From: Blastococcus sp. CT_GayMR19
GTDB lineage: Bacteria > Actinomycetota > Actinomycetes > Mycobacteriales > Geodermatophilaceae
Assembly: GCF_004570385.1 (NCBI RefSeq)
Contig: NZ_SPQL01000018.1
Span: forward strand, 21,172 to 85,171
DNA length: 64,000 nucleotides
Direction: 5' to 3'
In this document: positions 63,217-64,000 of the stretch, piece after piece
Numbering within the stretch: the stretch's first letter is position 1
Layout: every line of letters begins with the position of its first letter
Position numbers and translations under genes: made by a program
The notes under the pieces: generated by a model
What the model was told of the DNA's origin: nothing
What the model saw: the letters and a program-made list of their open reading frames with translations, nothing else
Databases searched by the model: none

Positions 63217-63433
63217 GTCCAGGGCATGGGTCGCGTCTAGGCTCACGGCGTAGCCGCCCACTCGGGCGAGCCTCGCGCGGGGCCGAAGCAGACGATCTCT
63301 CTTCGCCGCTGATCCGCCTCGCAAATTCTCCACCCCGTTTCCTTTTGCGCCCCGCCTCCGGGCCGGGTCCGACAGGGACCGGGCACCCCCTGCGCTAATA
63401 GAGGCGCAGGTCACCGCAGGGAAGGACCTGTAC

Positions 63434-64000
63434 GTGAGTGAATCCACCGACCTCGTCACGAGCGGCGCGCAGGACGCAGCCGGCCCGGGCGAGGCACCTG
63501 CCGCTTCTGGGACGGCGGGCAGCTCCCGCCGCCGCGGCAACGGTCTGTCCGGGATGCTGCTCCCCGAGCTGCAGCGACTGGCGGCCGAACTGGGCATCTC
63601 CGGCACCGGCAAGATGCGCAAGGGCGACCTCGTCGCCGCCATCTCCGACCGCCAGGTCGGCGGCTCGGCGAACGAGCGCCCCGTGCAGGACGCCCCGGTG
63701 TCCGGCGGGATCGCCGCGACGGCCGCGCCCCTCGAGGCCCCGATCAGCGGCGGCGCCGGCGGAGGCCCCGTGACCGAGCCCGCCCAGGACGCCGCCGACG
63801 GAACCGAGCGGCCGGCCTCCGGACGCCCCGCCGTCCGGTCGCGCCGCGGCGCCAGCCGGCCGGCCGGCTCCCCGGTCGTCGACTCCGCTCCCGCCGAGAC
63901 CACGACCGCCCCCGCCACCGGCGACGGCAGCGACGCCGCACCGACCGAGGGCGAGCAGCGCACCGAGGGCGAGCAGCGCGGCGAGGGCGACCGCCCGCAG
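63434..64000 (+). CDS. rho: Transcription termination factor Rho (5' part, continues beyond window)
   Basis: The first 189 codons of rho. Residues about 38-75 are the Rho N-terminal helical domain (GMLLPELQRLAAELGISG, then KMRKGDLVAAI). The rest in view is the long, low-complexity insert typical of actinobacterial Rho, rich in Ala, Pro, Glu and Arg, ending in repeated EGEQR and GEGDR units. The RNA-binding and ATPase domains lie beyond the edge. The GTG start has GAAGGA seven bases upstream. Position after argS-lysA-hom-thrC-thrB matches Rv1297 and supports the call. Confidence 0.93.
   Translation, partial: MSESTDLVTSGAQDAAGPGEAPAASGTAGSSRRRGNGLSGMLLPELQRLAAELGISGTGKMRKGDLVAAISDRQVGGSANERPVQDAPVSGGIAATAAPLEAPISGGAGGGPVTEPAQDAADGTERPASGRPAVRSRRGASRPAGSPVVDSAPAETTTAPATGDGSDAAPTEGEQRTEGEQRGEGDRPQ

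Noticed and set aside
60922..63963. Long minus-strand open frame across hom, thrC, thrB and rho
   Set aside because: It is antisense to four conserved genes and has no recognisable domain.

Overview
The window is 64 kb of very GC-rich DNA, over 70 percent GC by eye, from an actinobacterium. Supporting marks are a WhiB regulator, a PdtaS-type kinase, a SigR-RsrA thiol-stress pair, the 24-residue ribosomal protein bL37, a Kgd-type 2-oxoglutarate dehydrogenase and many GTG starts. Gene content (DUF222-HNH protein, Ni-superoxide dismutase, fused membrane-spermidine synthase) suggests Geodermatophilaceae (Blastococcus, Modestobacter or Geodermatophilus). That family assignment is inference. No phage, insertion sequence, CRISPR array or plasmid origin was seen; this is ordinary chromosome with a few accessory patches.

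Layout. 1-6.2 kb: a truncated TetR gene, a DUF4389 membrane protein, a membrane-hydrolase gene broken by one extra base, a GNAT enzyme, a DsbA-like protein convergent with nhaA, a VOC protein and a stub of an ornithine-decarboxylase-type gene. 6.2-8.8 kb: transsulfuration genes (cystathionine beta-synthase, cystathionine gamma-synthase). 8.9-20.4 kb: aldo/keto reductase, XdhC-like protein, xylulokinase, hisN, DUF2087 regulator, PadR with a membrane partner, rsgA-aroA, succinate-semialdehyde dehydrogenase, the SRAP protein YedK and a spermidine-synthase-like protein. 20.4-23.8 kb: an accessory patch with a His-rich hypothetical, a one-helix peptide, a DUF222-HNH protein and a small secreted protein.

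23.8-31.4 kb is a redox and stress island: ybaK, sigR, rsrA, bL37, a carboxylase-like protein lacking a recognisable ATP-grasp core, a TB7.3-type biotinyl carrier, pdtaS, whiB1 and a diacylglycerol-kinase-like gene. It resembles the Mycobacterium tuberculosis sigH-rshA-TB7.3-pdtaS-whiB1 order. 31.5-40.4 kb: a phospholipid operon (SpoIIE phosphatase, psd, pssA, GNAT, HAD phosphatase), the Ni-SOD gene with its divergent maturation protease, malic enzyme, rtcB, a membrane hydrolase and a DUF6104 gene. 40.4-50.6 kb: kgd, an ankyrin protein, a two-gene ABC exporter, a universal stress protein, a class III cyclase and an ABC-F ATPase. 50.6-55.1 kb: a polyhydroxyalkanoate-type cluster (GNAT, phaC, coiled-coil protein, acyl-CoA ligase), an SDR and tRNA-Arg(CCG). 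55.2-64 kb: the DUF305/DUF3105 pair, then argS-lysA-hom-thrC-thrB-rho, the same order as in M. tuberculosis.

The strongest regulatory observations are a SigR-type promoter upstream of sigR positioned to make an N-terminally extended isoform, and a recurrent leaderless layout: a TANNNT box 6-8 bases before the start codon of about ten genes, plus one inside the sigR leader.
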